Part shown: positions 8,759-17,949 of the stretch, piece by piece
Numbering within the stretch: position 1 is the first letter of the stretch
Layout of the letters: every line of letters begins with the position of its first letter
Assembly: GCF_004022425.1 (NCBI RefSeq)
Contig: NZ_RBZY01000033.1
Span: forward strand, 1-43,168
Origin: Microbacterium enclense
Lineage (GTDB): Bacteria > Actinomycetota > Actinomycetes > Actinomycetales > Microbacteriaceae
Length of the DNA stretch: 43,168 nucleotides
Reading direction: 5' to 3'
Position numbers and translations under genes: made by a program
Notes under the pieces: generated by a model
Database searches by the model: none
Told to the model about the DNA's origin: nothing
The model's input: the letters and a program-made list of their open reading frames with translations, nothing else

Positions 8759-10411
8759 TCAGCAACACCGGTATGCGGTGCCCTCCGTGAACCCGAGGAC
8801 GCTCCCCTCCCCCGGCTGCTCGGCCAGCCGCTCGATGAGCGCGTCGAGGTCCTCGATGGGCAGATGGTGGCCGTCGCGGACGACGGCGGTGATGGATCCC
8901 AGAGCGGCCACGTCCACCGTCGGGTCCGTGGCAAGCAGAAGCAGGTCGGCATCCGCCCCCGGTGCGATGACGCCCATCGTCGCCGTCCGGCCGAGGTATC
9001 GAGCAGGCGCGGTGGTGGCCATCCGAAGGACGTCCAGGGGCGGGATGCCGGCTTTGGCCAGCTCCTGGAACTCGAGCTGCAGGCGCTGGCCCGGGGCCTT
9101 GCCCTGCCCATCGGTGGCGGCCATCATCGGCACCCCCTCGTCGTGCAGGATCTTCGTCACCCGCAGCACCGCGTCGTAGACCTCGCGGTAACTCTCGCGC
9201 ACCACGTCCGGGAGGTCGCGAAAGGTCGTCAGGACATCGTCGTAGTCACGGCGGACGTCTTGCGTCATCAAGGTCAGCCACGGGTCGTCCTCGTACTCGG
9301 CGTCGTCCATGAGGTACTGGGTGCGCAGGCGCACCAAGGTGGGCGCGTGCCAGGTGTCGTTCTGCACGAAGGTCGCGGCGAGCGCACGAGCTGCGCCCTC
9401 ATCGAATGCCTGCACCGCTTCCCGTTTGAAAGCGACGGCCTCCGGCGAATCGAAGGCTGCGGGGTTGATCAGGTTCTTCGCCGTGGTGGCCGTGTAGACC
9501 TCGCCGACTCCGGGAAGGCCGGCGATCCACGCCGGCACGGGCAGCCCGGTCTCGTCGGCTGCCCACAGGTCTTCACGGCGGGACGAGGTCTCGATCCAGA
9601 TCCCGTCGGAGGCACCGAAGTGTTCGATGGAATCGAATCCTGCCGCCGAGGCTTCCGACGGGAGAACGGATTCCGGCAGGTGCCCGGCGATACGCAGACC
9701 CCTCGCGTGGGCGCGCTCGATCGCCGCGAAGAACACGTCACGATCGGTGAGAACCATCTTGATGAAGTCAGCACCGCCGTCGTACTGGGCATCGATCACC
9801 TTCTGCACGGCATCCACGGATCCCGCGTTGAAAGGCGTGAGGATGTCACCCGGCATCGCGAGCAGACGCGGTGCATGCACCGACAGTGGCAGCCGGCTGG
9901 CGGCACGGTGGGCGAGCATCTCGGACGTCCCCAGCATCTGCCGCATGCCCGTGACCCCCTCCGCGAGCATGGTGGCCATCATCAGAGCGGGATTCTGCGC
10001 TTGAAGAGCGTGCGTGTGCATGTTGTTGTACCCGGGCACGGCGAAGCGCCCAGCGCCATCGACCACCGGGGGGTTCGGATCCGATGCGAGGGATGCCACG
10101 TCCCCGACCGCGATGATCCGCCCGTCGCGGATCAGGATGGAAGCGTCGTCCCGCCGGCTCCCGTCGCGCGGGTCGACCACCGTGACGTGGTCGATTCGTA
10201 GGGAGCCGGGCGCCGGCGCAACAGTGCGGGGCGGGGGTGGGGTGGACGCCAGGCCGTGGATGACCGGCATTCCCACGCCGACCGCCGCCCCCGCGGTGAG
10301 CGCACCGAGGCCGGCGCCCCAGAGGAACTGGCGGCGCGTGCGTCGCGGTCGACCGCCCGCGTGGTCGGCCGTCGCGTCCGACGCGGACTCGTCGGAAGAA
10401 GGCGTATTCAT
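8759..10411 (-). CDS. Tat-exported amidohydrolase-family enzyme
   Basis: Metal-dependent hydrolase of the imidazolonepropionase/AdeC-like amidohydrolase superfamily, 550 aa. The start is ATG at 10411 with AGGAG six bases before it. The N-terminus has a twin-arginine signal (RRTRRQFLWGAG, then an Ala/Gly-rich core), so it should fold in the cytoplasm and be exported. Metal-site motifs are MHTH after PGYNN, the HLPES and IEHFG histidines, and MMAATDG near the end. The C-terminus ends in the usual PGADADLLLLATDP small beta-domain. The start overlaps the DUF2993 gene stop by four bases. The substrate is unknown. Confidence 0.85.
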   Translation of the reverse strand: MNTPSSDESASDATADHAGGRPRRTRRQFLWGAGLGALTAGAAVGVGMPVIHGLASTPPPPRTVAPAPGSLRIDHVTVVDPRDGSRRDDASILIRDGRIIAVGDVASLASDPNPPVVDGAGRFAVPGYNNMHTHALQAQNPALMMATMLAEGVTGMRQMLGTSEMLAHRAASRLPLSVHAPRLLAMPGDILTPFNAGSVDAVQKVIDAQYDGGADFIKMVLTDRDVFFAAIERAHARGLRIAGHLPESVLPSEASAAGFDSIEHFGASDGIWIETSSRREDLWAADETGLPVPAWIAGLPGVGEVYTATTAKNLINPAAFDSPEAVAFKREAVQAFDEGAARALAATFVQNDTWHAPTLVRLRTQYLMDDAEYEDDPWLTLMTQDVRRDYDDVLTTFRDLPDVVRESYREVYDAVLRVTKILHDEGVPMMAATDGQGKAPGQRLQLEFQELAKAGIPPLDVLRMATTAPARYLGRTATMGVIAPGADADLLLLATDPTVDVAALGSITAVVRDGHHLPIEDLDALIERLAEQPGEGSVLGFTEGTAYRCC

Positions 10412-11058
10412 CGGGACTCCTGGGGTGACGTCGGGTCGCACGAGAGGTCGGCGAGCGGGCGGGTGGAGGACGAGCCGCCCGCGTCGAGGGGTGCGGTGAC
10501 CATCAGGTGCGCTTCTCCCGCTGCGAGGCGGACGCCTGTCACGGTGAGCCCACCCATCGAGGGCAGGGGGAATCCGGCGGAGAGCCACTCGGGCGCCCGA
10601 TCGCCGAGGAGCCTTCCGACCGCTGACGGCGGGAGGGGGAACCCCCCGACGTCGACACTCTCGGCGGTCAGCACCCACTCGCCATCGCGGCTGTCGGCGA
10701 CGAACGTGGCGCGCGCCGGAACGGACCTGCCGCGGAGGTCGAGGGCGGTCTGCACAGCGATGCCGTCGGCGCTCGTGGCGACCTCGACGTCTTTGCCCGT
10801 GCGGCATTCGAGGACGTTCGCCACCGCGGCGTCGTCCAGAGCGACATCCATTTCCACGTTCCCGGTCGCGAGCGACCACAGCGCGAACCCTCCGGCGGAT
10901 GTGGCGTGCACGCCCGGGACGTGCTCGGAGAGAGCCCCGAGGCGGTCATCGATACGCCCACGGACCGTGATCTCCCCGACGATGGCGACGGTGACGACCA
11001 CGACGAGGACCGAGCCGAGCGAAATGAGAACAGCGCGACAGGAGCGGGTGAGGGCCAT
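10408..11058 (-). CDS. DUF2993 (LmeA-like) exported membrane-anchored protein
   Basis: 216 aa with one N-terminal membrane segment (about residues 8-28) and an extracytoplasmic domain that fits DUF2993. It starts with GEITVRGRIDDRLGALSEHVPGVHATSAGGFAL and later has LPPSAVGRLLGDRAPEW, LPSMGGLTVTGVRLAAGEAHLMVTA. Mycobacterial LmeA binds phosphoinositides in the periplasm during lipoglycan synthesis; that role is not shown here. It is translationally coupled to the downstream amidohydrolase and divergent from the MMPL-YhgE operon. The region between carries paired 11-bp repeats. No good ribosome site precedes the ATG. Confidence 0.75.
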   Translation of the reverse strand: MALTRSCRAVLISLGSVLVVVVTVAIVGEITVRGRIDDRLGALSEHVPGVHATSAGGFALWSLATGNVEMDVALDDAAVANVLECRTGKDVEVATSADGIAVQTALDLRGRSVPARATFVADSRDGEWVLTAESVDVGGFPLPPSAVGRLLGDRAPEWLSAGFPLPSMGGLTVTGVRLAAGEAHLMVTAPLDAGGSSSTRPLADLSCDPTSPQESR

Positions 11059-11114
11059 GCCGCGAGTCGAGCACGGCGGGCTTGCGGAAGACGGGCACGG
11101 ACGCTGGCGAAGTC

Positions 11115-11130
11115 CTGACGGGTCGCTGAC
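11115..11130 (-). promoter_or_regulatory. OmpR-type box facing the DUF2993 operon
   Basis: CTGAC occurs at 11115-11119 and 11126-11130, an 11-bp period (GTCAG read leftward). This spacing is the classic tandem half-site arrangement for OmpR/PhoB-family regulators. Confidence 0.45.
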
Positions 11131-11152
11131 AACAGTCGCCAGCCTGGATGCC

Positions 11153-11192
11153 GTCAGGAGATCGTCAGGTCGGCACCGCGGCGACCGTCAGG
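11153..11192 (+). promoter_or_regulatory. OmpR-type tandem repeats facing the MMPL-YhgE operon
   Basis: GTCAGG occurs at 11153-11158, 11164-11169 (11 bp apart) and 11187-11192 (23 bp further). The unit is the same as in the leftward box but in the opposite orientation. The operon they precede encodes an OmpR-type regulator, so autoregulation is plausible. Confidence 0.5.
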
Positions 11193-11240
11193 CCCGACCA
11201 CTCGAATGGGAGGCGATTCCACGTTCGCTCCGGAGGACCC

Positions 11241-13964
11241 ATGTCACTCGCTCTTCATCGCCTCGGCCGCTTCATCGGCCGCCACCGTCTTGCCGTCATC
11301 GGCGTCTGGACGGCAGTGCTGCTGCTGATCGGCGGGGTGGGCTTCGGGACGGGAGCGGCGTTCGAAGACGACAACTCCATCCCGGGCACCGAGTCCCAGG
11401 AAGGGCAGGACGTCCTGGCGACGCGCTTCGGATCGTCGGCGTCGGGAGCCAGCGCTCAGCTGCTGTTCCGCGCGGACGACGGTGACATCACCGGCGCGGA
11501 CGACCGCGCGGTCATGCAGGCGCGCCTCGACCGTATCGCCGCCGTGGACGGTGTCGCCGGGGTCAGCTCCGTCGACGGCCTGACGATCGACGACGGGGGC
11601 GACGCGGCGCTCGCGAACGTCCAGTTCGATGACCGGAAACCCTCCGAGTCGGTGCTCGACGCCGTCCAGGACGCGGCCGCCGCAGACACCGACGGTGTCA
11701 CCTCCACCATCGGCGGAAGCGCCTACAACATTCAAGAAGAACAGAGCCACCTCGGCGAGGTGATCGGCCTCGCCATCGCCCTTCTGGTTCTGATCATCGT
11801 CTTCGGATCCCTGTTGGCCGCCGGTATGCCGCTCGTGGGTGCGCTTACGAGCGTGGGCACGACGCTCGGCGCACTGTTCCTCGCCTCGCATCTCACCGCG
11901 ATCTCCCCGTCGACCTCGGCGTTCTCGAGCATGCTCGGGCTCGCCGTGGCCATCGACTACTCCCTCTTCGTCCTCTCCCGCCACCGCCACGAACTCGCGC
12001 GGGGGCAGTCGCCCCAGGAGGCGATGGCACGGGCCCTGGGCACCGCCGGAAGCGCCGTGGTCTTCGCGGGTATCACCGTCGTCATCGCGCTCGGTGGACT
12101 GTTGGTCGTCGGCATCCCGACGCTGACGACGATGGCGGTGGGCGGGGCGCTCGCGGTGACGATGGGGGTTCTGGTCGCGCTCACCCTGCTGCCCGCCGTC
12201 GCGCTGCTCGCGGGCGCACGCCTGCGACCACGGGATCGCGCCAGGTCCACGAAACGAGCATCGAGACCGCCGCTCGCGCAGCGGTGGGTGAGGTTGGTGA
12301 CCCGTGCGCCGGCCATCACCATCGTGCTGGTCGTGCTCGGGTTGGGAGTCGTCGCGGTACCGACGATGTCGATGCAACTGGGCCTGCGGGATGCGAGCAC
12401 CCAGCCGGTCGGTACGATCCCCCGCGATCACTACGACGCCATCGCGGCATCCTTCGGCCCCGGATGGAACGCTCCGCTCCTCATCACGGCGGACGTGCTC
12501 TCGCCGAGCAACCCGGTGGAGGTGGTGGATCAGCTGCAGGACGACCTCGAGGAGCTCGACGGGGTCGTCGCCGTCCCTCTGGCGACGCCCAACACGGCGG
12601 GCGACACCGCGCTGTTCCGGGTCATTCCCGAAGGCGGCCAGAACGACCCTCGCACGGCCGACCTCGTCGCCGAGCTTCGCGCTGAGGCAGCGGCGTGGGA
12701 GGAGCAGTACGGCATTTCCGACATCCGCGTCACCGGGACCACCGCCGTGAACATCGATATCTCCGCGCGCATGCAAGCGGCCCTCGTGCCGTTCACCCTC
12801 ACGGTCGTCGGCCTGTCGCTCGTACTGCTCCTTCTGGTGTTCCGCTCCATCTGGGTGCCGATCAAGGCGACGCTCGGCTTCCTGCTCTCCGTGGGGGCGT
12901 CGTTCGGAGCCATCGTCGCGATCTTCCAATGGGGATGGTTCCCCGCACTGCTCGGAGGCGACTCCCCTGGTCCCCTCGTGAGCTTCCTGCCGATCCTCGT
13001 CATGGGCGTGCTGTTCGGGCTCGCCATGGACTACGAGATGTTTTTGGTCAGCCGGATGCGCGAGGAGTACAGCCACATCCGCGACCCGCGCGCGGCCGTC
13101 ACGAGTGGATTCGAACACTCGGCTCCGGTCGTCACGGCAGCCGCGGTGATCATGATCTCGGTGTTCGTCGCGTTCATCCCCGGAGGGACGGACACGATCA
13201 AGCCGATCGCGGTCGGTCTCGCCGTGGGGGTCTTCGTCGACGCCTTCCTCGTCAGGATGACGCTGGTCCCGGCGATCATGCTCGCGCTCCATCGTCACGC
13301 CTGGTGGTTGCCGCGGTGGCTGGACCGGATCCTGCCCACCGTGGACATCGAGGGAGAGGCGGTGATGCGGCAGGCGGCGGTCGACGACGGCCCAGTGGCG
13401 GCACTCGCTCTGAGCGCCGGCGACCTCCGGGTCGATCGGGACGATGTCCCCCTCACGCTCGACGTCCGATTCGGTGAGGCCGTCACCATCGACGACACGC
13501 TCGGACACCGCCTCGCCCCCGCGCTCAGCGGCCGCGCGGCCTTCGTCTCGGGCACGTTGGTCGTCGCCGGCAGGGTTCTGCCGGACAGCGGCGCCGCGGT
13601 ACGTGGTCTCACCGCGGTGGTCTCGCCGGACGACGTCTCGGGGTCCGACACTGCGCGCAGGTTCGCGAGGACGATGATCGCCCTGGCCGGTGGCGGTCGT
13701 CGACGCCGGCGTCGACGTCTGGAGACCGTCGAGCACCTCGTGCCCGATCTCGACGTCCGGATCGCTGACCTCGACCTCGCGGGCCGTCAGATGCTGTCGG
13801 CGGCGGTGGCCTACGCCTGCGGCGCGCGGGTCATCTTCTTCCCCGTCGGCTCGCGCCCCGATGACATCCACGCGCTCACATCGGCTGGCGCGAGCGTCGT
13901 CATCGTCCGTGAAGCAGTCGCTGAAGAATCCTCATCCCCCCTCGAGATCGGAGCCTCCGCGTGA
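11241..13964 (+). CDS. MMPL/RND-type transporter with degenerate ABC-ATPase C-terminal domain
   Basis: Large membrane protein of 907 aa; ATG five bases after GGAGG. Residues 1-700 are two MMPL repeats with the hallmark motifs AIDYSLFVLSRHRHEL and AMDYEMFLVSRMREEY, and extracellular loops after the first and seventh segments. Residues 702-907 are an added cytoplasmic domain whose order resembles an ABC ATPase (LSGRAAFVSGTLVVAGRVLP, later DLDLAGRQMLSAAVAYACGARVIFFPVG and AGASVVIVREA). It has no Walker A GxxGxGKS/T; the expected place reads DDTLGHRLAPAL. It overlaps YhgE by four bases. It likely exports lipids or hydrophobic compounds; the tail may be a scaffold or regulator. Confidence 0.85.
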   Translation: MSLALHRLGRFIGRHRLAVIGVWTAVLLLIGGVGFGTGAAFEDDNSIPGTESQEGQDVLATRFGSSASGASAQLLFRADDGDITGADDRAVMQARLDRIAAVDGVAGVSSVDGLTIDDGGDAALANVQFDDRKPSESVLDAVQDAAAADTDGVTSTIGGSAYNIQEEQSHLGEVIGLAIALLVLIIVFGSLLAAGMPLVGALTSVGTTLGALFLASHLTAISPSTSAFSSMLGLAVAIDYSLFVLSRHRHELARGQSPQEAMARALGTAGSAVVFAGITVVIALGGLLVVGIPTLTTMAVGGALAVTMGVLVALTLLPAVALLAGARLRPRDRARSTKRASRPPLAQRWVRLVTRAPAITIVLVVLGLGVVAVPTMSMQLGLRDASTQPVGTIPRDHYDAIAASFGPGWNAPLLITADVLSPSNPVEVVDQLQDDLEELDGVVAVPLATPNTAGDTALFRVIPEGGQNDPRTADLVAELRAEAAAWEEQYGISDIRVTGTTAVNIDISARMQAALVPFTLTVVGLSLVLLLLVFRSIWVPIKATLGFLLSVGASFGAIVAIFQWGWFPALLGGDSPGPLVSFLPILVMGVLFGLAMDYEMFLVSRMREEYSHIRDPRAAVTSGFEHSAPVVTAAAVIMISVFVAFIPGGTDTIKPIAVGLAVGVFVDAFLVRMTLVPAIMLALHRHAWWLPRWLDRILPTVDIEGEAVMRQAAVDDGPVAALALSAGDLRVDRDDVPLTLDVRFGEAVTIDDTLGHRLAPALSGRAAFVSGTLVVAGRVLPDSGAAVRGLTAVVSPDDVSGSDTARRFARTMIALAGGGRRRRRRRLETVEHLVPDLDVRIADLDLAGRQMLSAAVAYACGARVIFFPVGSRPDDIHALTSAGASVVIVREAVAEESSSPLEIGASA

Positions 13965-15850
13965 CCTTGAAAAGTCGACGCATGATCGCGCTCGCCGGCG
14001 CCGTCGCGATAGTCATCCCCCTCCTCGGCGCCGCAGTGGCCTCCGCCAGCCTCGCTGATCGAATGAATCGGTCCGACGACATCCCCATCGCCATCGTCAA
14101 CAACGACAAGATCGTGACCGGCGATCGCCCCATGGCCGCGGGTCGCGCCCTCACCGACGCGCTCGTCCACCCCGACGACGCCGGTGTCGCGCTCGGCTGG
14201 GTCGTGACGGACGAGGCGGATGCCGCCGAAGGGCTCCAGGATGGGGACTACTACGCCGTCCTGACCATCCCGGAGGAGTTCTCCGCCTCGGTGCTCTCGG
14301 CCGGGGGCGACGATCCTGTCGCCACCCAAGTGATGCTGGAGACCGACCCCGGCGCCTCCGCCGCGGCATCCGTGGCGTCGCAGGTGGTTGCTCGCACCGC
14401 CACCGAGACTCTCGGGCGCGAGGTCACCACGGCGTTCGTCTCGAGCACGATCACGGGCGTCGACCAGCTCTCGACCGCGCTCGCCGATGCCGCCACCGGC
14501 GCCGGTCAACTGGCCGACGGCACCGGGCAGGTCCGGGACGGCGCGGCGCAGGTCGCCTCCGGGACCGCCGAGGTGGCGGACGGGCTTCAGCAGCTGAGCA
14601 CAGGGGCAGACGACCTCGCGGCCGGAAGCCGTCGGGTGGCGGACGGGGCGACGAGTCTTTCGGGTGGAGCGGCGGATCTGCGCGACGGAACCGCGGGAGT
14701 CGCGGCGGGGACGGCGCAGGTCGGAGAAGCCACGTCCGCGACCGCCGCCGGGTCCCGGCAGCTGGCGGATGGCCTCGCCACGCTCGCTTCCTCCTGCCCG
14801 CCCACGGCGGGCGCGCAGTACTGCGCCGCTGTCGCGGCCACAGCGACCTCTGCCGGCTCTCTCGCATCGTCAGCGGGACAGGTGGCGGCGGGAGCGGCGA
14901 CGACCGCGAGCGGAGCCCAGACGCTTTCGGCCTCGTCCGGCGCCTTCGTGCAGGGCGCAGCGGATCTTGCGGCCGGTGCTCGAGACGCTGCCTCGGGCGC
15001 AGAGCGCCTCGCCGCTGCCGCGGCGTCCGCCGCCACCGGTGCGGACACTCTTTCGACGGGTGCGACCGACCTGGTCGCCGGCGCGACGGACGTGGCATCC
15101 GGGGCAGAGGAGTTGGCCACCAAGCTCAGCGACGGCGCCGCCGCGGCGCCGTCCTACACCGACGATCAGATCGCCCAGGTCGCCGACGTGGTCGCGCAGC
15201 CCGTGACCGTTGCGACGACCAGCTCCGGCTCGGCAGCCGGGTGGCTCCCCGCGGTGATCACTGCCGCGGTGCTGTGGATCGGCGCCATCGCCACCCTCGC
15301 GATCCGCTCGCGAGCGCTCTCGGCGGCGGCGCTCGTCTCGCCGATGTCGAGCGGGCGCCTCACACTGGCCCTGTTCCGCCGCAATCTCGCGATCGGTGCG
15401 GCCCAGGGACTCGCCGTCACTGCGATGCTCGCGATTTTCCGGGTCGACCTCGCGTCGGTCCTCGGGTTCGGCGCGCTGGCCGCGCTGGCGGCGGTGACCT
15501 TTATCACCCTGGTCTCGGGGCTCCATGTCCTGCTCGGGAGGTGGGCCGTCGTGGCCATCGCGCTTCTCACCCTTCTCGAGGTGTCGACGCTCTCCGGCGT
15601 GCTCCCCCTTCAGACCGCGCCGTCGTGGCTGGCGGCCGTCGCGCCCTTCCTCCCCGTCTCCGCCTTCCTGCAGGTCGGTGCGCAGGTCGCCGAGGGGACC
15701 ATCTCGTCCGACCTGGTCGCCCCCCTGGTCTGTCTCGCCATCTGGTCGTTCATCGGTGCCGGACTGGTGCTCCTCGGCATCCGTCGCTCCCGATCGCTTC
15801 CCGCCGCGTCTCCCTCGTTCGGGAGGCGCGCTGAAAGGATGGCGGCATGA
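13961..15850 (+). CDS. YhgE/Pip-family membrane protein
   Basis: 629 aa. It has one N-terminal membrane segment (about residues 8-30), an extracellular region beginning IPIAIVNNDKIVTGD, and a long Ala/Gly/Asp-rich stretch (about residues 175-405). That stretch repeats seven-residue units of the type xxLADGxxxVAxG, expected to form an extended coiled rod. Five or so membrane segments close it, in the ABC-2 permease style. This is the YhgE/Pip architecture, related to phage-infection protein and to EsaA of type VII secretion. The GTG start overlaps the MMPL stop (GTGA), and its own stop overlaps the regulator start (ATGA), so the three are tightly coupled. YhgE proteins often pair with MMPL transporters; their substrate is not established. 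Confidence 0.85.
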   Translation: MTLKSRRMIALAGAVAIVIPLLGAAVASASLADRMNRSDDIPIAIVNNDKIVTGDRPMAAGRALTDALVHPDDAGVALGWVVTDEADAAEGLQDGDYYAVLTIPEEFSASVLSAGGDDPVATQVMLETDPGASAAASVASQVVARTATETLGREVTTAFVSSTITGVDQLSTALADAATGAGQLADGTGQVRDGAAQVASGTAEVADGLQQLSTGADDLAAGSRRVADGATSLSGGAADLRDGTAGVAAGTAQVGEATSATAAGSRQLADGLATLASSCPPTAGAQYCAAVAATATSAGSLASSAGQVAAGAATTASGAQTLSASSGAFVQGAADLAAGARDAASGAERLAAAAASAATGADTLSTGATDLVAGATDVASGAEELATKLSDGAAAAPSYTDDQIAQVADVVAQPVTVATTSSGSAAGWLPAVITAAVLWIGAIATLAIRSRALSAAALVSPMSSGRLTLALFRRNLAIGAAQGLAVTAMLAIFRVDLASVLGFGALAALAAVTFITLVSGLHVLLGRWAVVAIALLTLLEVSTLSGVLPLQTAPSWLAAVAPFLPVSAFLQVGAQVAEGTISSDLVAPLVCLAIWSFIGAGLVLLGIRRSRSLPAASPSFGRRAERMAA

Positions 15851-16545
15851 ACCCGCGCGTGCTGCTGGTCGACGACGACGAAGAGATCCGAGCCATGCTC
15901 GAGTCGACGCTGACCTTCAGCGGGTTCGACACGGTCCTCGCGGACGGAGCGCTCGCGGCGATGGAGGCGATCTCCTCCAGTTCTCCGGATGTCGTCGTGC
16001 TCGACGTGATGATGCCGGTCATGGACGGGTTCGAGCTCGCTCGTCTCATCCGCGCGCGCGATGCCCGCATCCCGATCATCTTCCTGTCAGCTCGCGACGG
16101 CGTCGACGATCGCGTGCGCGGCCTCCGCCTCGGCGGCGACGACTACCTCGTGAAGCCGTTCACCGCGATCGAACTGATCGCGAGGATCGAAGCGATCCTG
16201 CGTCGCAGGGACACCGGCGACATGTCGGCCGCTCCCCACGACACCCTGCAGATCGCCGACCTGCGCGTCGACGTCGACCGGCACGTCGTCTCGCGAGGCG
16301 GCACGACCATCGAGCTGTCTCCGACGGAGTTCCGCCTGCTGGAACTGCTCATGCGCAACGCCGGGAGGGTGCTCTCCAAGACCGTGATCCTGCAGGAGAT
16401 CTGGATGTACGACTTCGGGGGCGACGCCAATGTCGTCGAACGCTTCATCTCGAGTCTGCGACGGAAGATCGACGGCGATCAGCCCTCGATGATCGTCACG
16501 GTGCGGGGGTTCGGCTACCGCATCGATGCCCCGGGGGCGGCGTAG
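15847..16545 (+). CDS. OmpR/PhoB-type response regulator
   Basis: 232 aa. The receiver domain (residues 3-117) carries the acidic pair DDD at 9-11, phospho-acceptor Asp53 in VLDVMMP, the Ser in FLSARD and Lys in YLVKPF. The DNA-binding winged-helix domain follows, with LSPTEFRLLELLMRNAGRVLSKTVILQEIW and the final VRGFGYRI. The ATG overlaps the YhgE stop and follows AAAGGA. The cognate kinase follows three bases after the stop. The direct repeats before the operon are candidate binding sites, which would make MMPL-YhgE expression responsive to an envelope signal. Confidence 0.95.
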   Translation: MNPRVLLVDDDEEIRAMLESTLTFSGFDTVLADGALAAMEAISSSSPDVVVLDVMMPVMDGFELARLIRARDARIPIIFLSARDGVDDRVRGLRLGGDDYLVKPFTAIELIARIEAILRRRDTGDMSAAPHDTLQIADLRVDVDRHVVSRGGTTIELSPTEFRLLELLMRNAGRVLSKTVILQEIWMYDFGGDANVVERFISSLRRKIDGDQPSMIVTVRGFGYRIDAPGAA

Positions 16546-16548
16546 CTC

Positions 16549-17934
16549 ATGCGTTCGATCCGCGGCCGCCTGACCCTCAGTCTCTCGCTGGTCGTCGTCG
16601 TCATCGTGTTGGGCTTCGCCGCGATCGGGGCGGTCGCGGTGCCATCTATTCTGCTGAACCGCGACACCGACCGCCTGACCGCGGCCGGTGATCGCGTGCT
16701 TACGAGTCTGCGCCTCAGCGGCGGCGTCACGATCGACCTCGACGTGCTGCAGAACTTCGTCGCGAACGACATCGGCGTCGTCCTCCTCGCCGGAGACGAA
16801 GCCGTCGCGACATCGGGGCTTCCCGCGGAGGACGTCGCCGAGATCGTCGCCGAGGCGGGACCCGAAATCAGCCGCGCGTCCAGCCCTTACCTCACGGAAC
16901 GAATCGACGTCGAGGGCCTGGGCCTCGCCTACGCCGACAACGGCAGGTCCTCGGAGGTCACGGCGGTCGTCCTGGGCATGCGGAGCGCGCCGAGGGACAT
17001 CACGACCACGCTCGTCGTCACCGCCCTGGTGGTCGTCGCGCTCGCCACGACCTCGGCCCTCATCGCGGTCGCCGCCATCGTCGTCGGCCGCGGACTGCGG
17101 CCGCTGGCGGATATGGCCAACCGGGCCGAGCGGATCGCGGGGGGCGACCGCACGCTGCGCTTACCCGTCGACGAGTCGGGCGACCCCGCGATCGCCCGCA
17201 TGGCGAACACGGTGAACACGGCCTTCGACGCGCAGGAAGACGCGGAGAATCGGGTCCGGGCATTCGTCGCCGACGCCTCGCACGAATTGCGGACCCCGCT
17301 GACGGCCGCGCACGGGTGGATCGAGCTCTACCTGCGCGGTGGTCTCCGCGACGAGAAGCAGCGGGATGCCGCCATGCTGAGGGTTGCGCGCCAGCTCCAG
17401 CGTCTCGGCGAACTCACCGACGAACTCGCCTTGCTCGCTCGCACCGACGCTGGGCGGCCTCTGTTGAGCGAGCAAGTCGACCTCGGAACAGTCGCCCGCG
17501 ATGTTGTCGCAGACGCGCGCATCGTTCATCCCGCTCGTTCGATCGACATCGTCGTGACAGGGGAGCCGAAGGTGCTCGGCGACGGGGCACGTCTCGCGCA
17601 GGTCGTGCGGAACCTCGTGGGCAACGCCCTGCAGCACACCGACGGTGATGTCGAGGTGGATGTCGTCGCCGGCGATGCGCGCCACACCATCCGGGTCCGT
17701 GACTCGGGATCGGGCATCCCCAGCGAGGCGTTGCCTCACATCTTCGAACGATTCTGGCGAGGTGACTCCGCGCGCAGCGCGTCCGGCGGTTCCGGTCTCG
17801 GCCTCGCGATCGTTCAGGCCTTGGTCGAGGCCCATGACGGCACGATCCGGGTAACGAGCGTTACCGGCGAGGGAACCACCTTCGAGGTCTCGCTGGCCGC
17901 GCACACTCCTCAGCGAGAAGCCTCCGGCGCCTAG
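16549..17934 (+). CDS. Membrane sensor histidine kinase (OmpR-system partner)
   Basis: 461 aa. There are two membrane segments (about 9-32 and 153-180) around a 120-residue extracytoplasmic sensor, then a HAMP linker (RGLRPLADMANRAERIAGGD). The dimerisation domain has the phospho-acceptor in ADASHELRTPL (His245). The ATPase domain shows the N-box NLVGNALQH, the G1 box DSGSGIP, the F-box FERFWR and the G2 box GGSGLGLAIVQAL. It is complete and sits directly after its regulator. The small sensor fits detection of membrane or cell-wall stress, consistent with control of the adjacent exporter operon. Confidence 0.95.
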   Translation: MRSIRGRLTLSLSLVVVVIVLGFAAIGAVAVPSILLNRDTDRLTAAGDRVLTSLRLSGGVTIDLDVLQNFVANDIGVVLLAGDEAVATSGLPAEDVAEIVAEAGPEISRASSPYLTERIDVEGLGLAYADNGRSSEVTAVVLGMRSAPRDITTTLVVTALVVVALATTSALIAVAAIVVGRGLRPLADMANRAERIAGGDRTLRLPVDESGDPAIARMANTVNTAFDAQEDAENRVRAFVADASHELRTPLTAAHGWIELYLRGGLRDEKQRDAAMLRVARQLQRLGELTDELALLARTDAGRPLLSEQVDLGTVARDVVADARIVHPARSIDIVVTGEPKVLGDGARLAQVVRNLVGNALQHTDGDVEVDVVAGDARHTIRVRDSGSGIPSEALPHIFERFWRGDSARSASGGSGLGLAIVQALVEAHDGTIRVTSVTGEGTTFEVSLAAHTPQREASGA

Positions 17935-17949
17935 CTGCCTGCCGGGCGG

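Noticed and set aside
11244..13871. An 875-codon open frame on the minus strand
   Set aside because: It is antisense to the MMPL gene and its composition (Asp/Arg/Gln/His-rich, no hydrophobic core) is that of a high-GC shadow frame.
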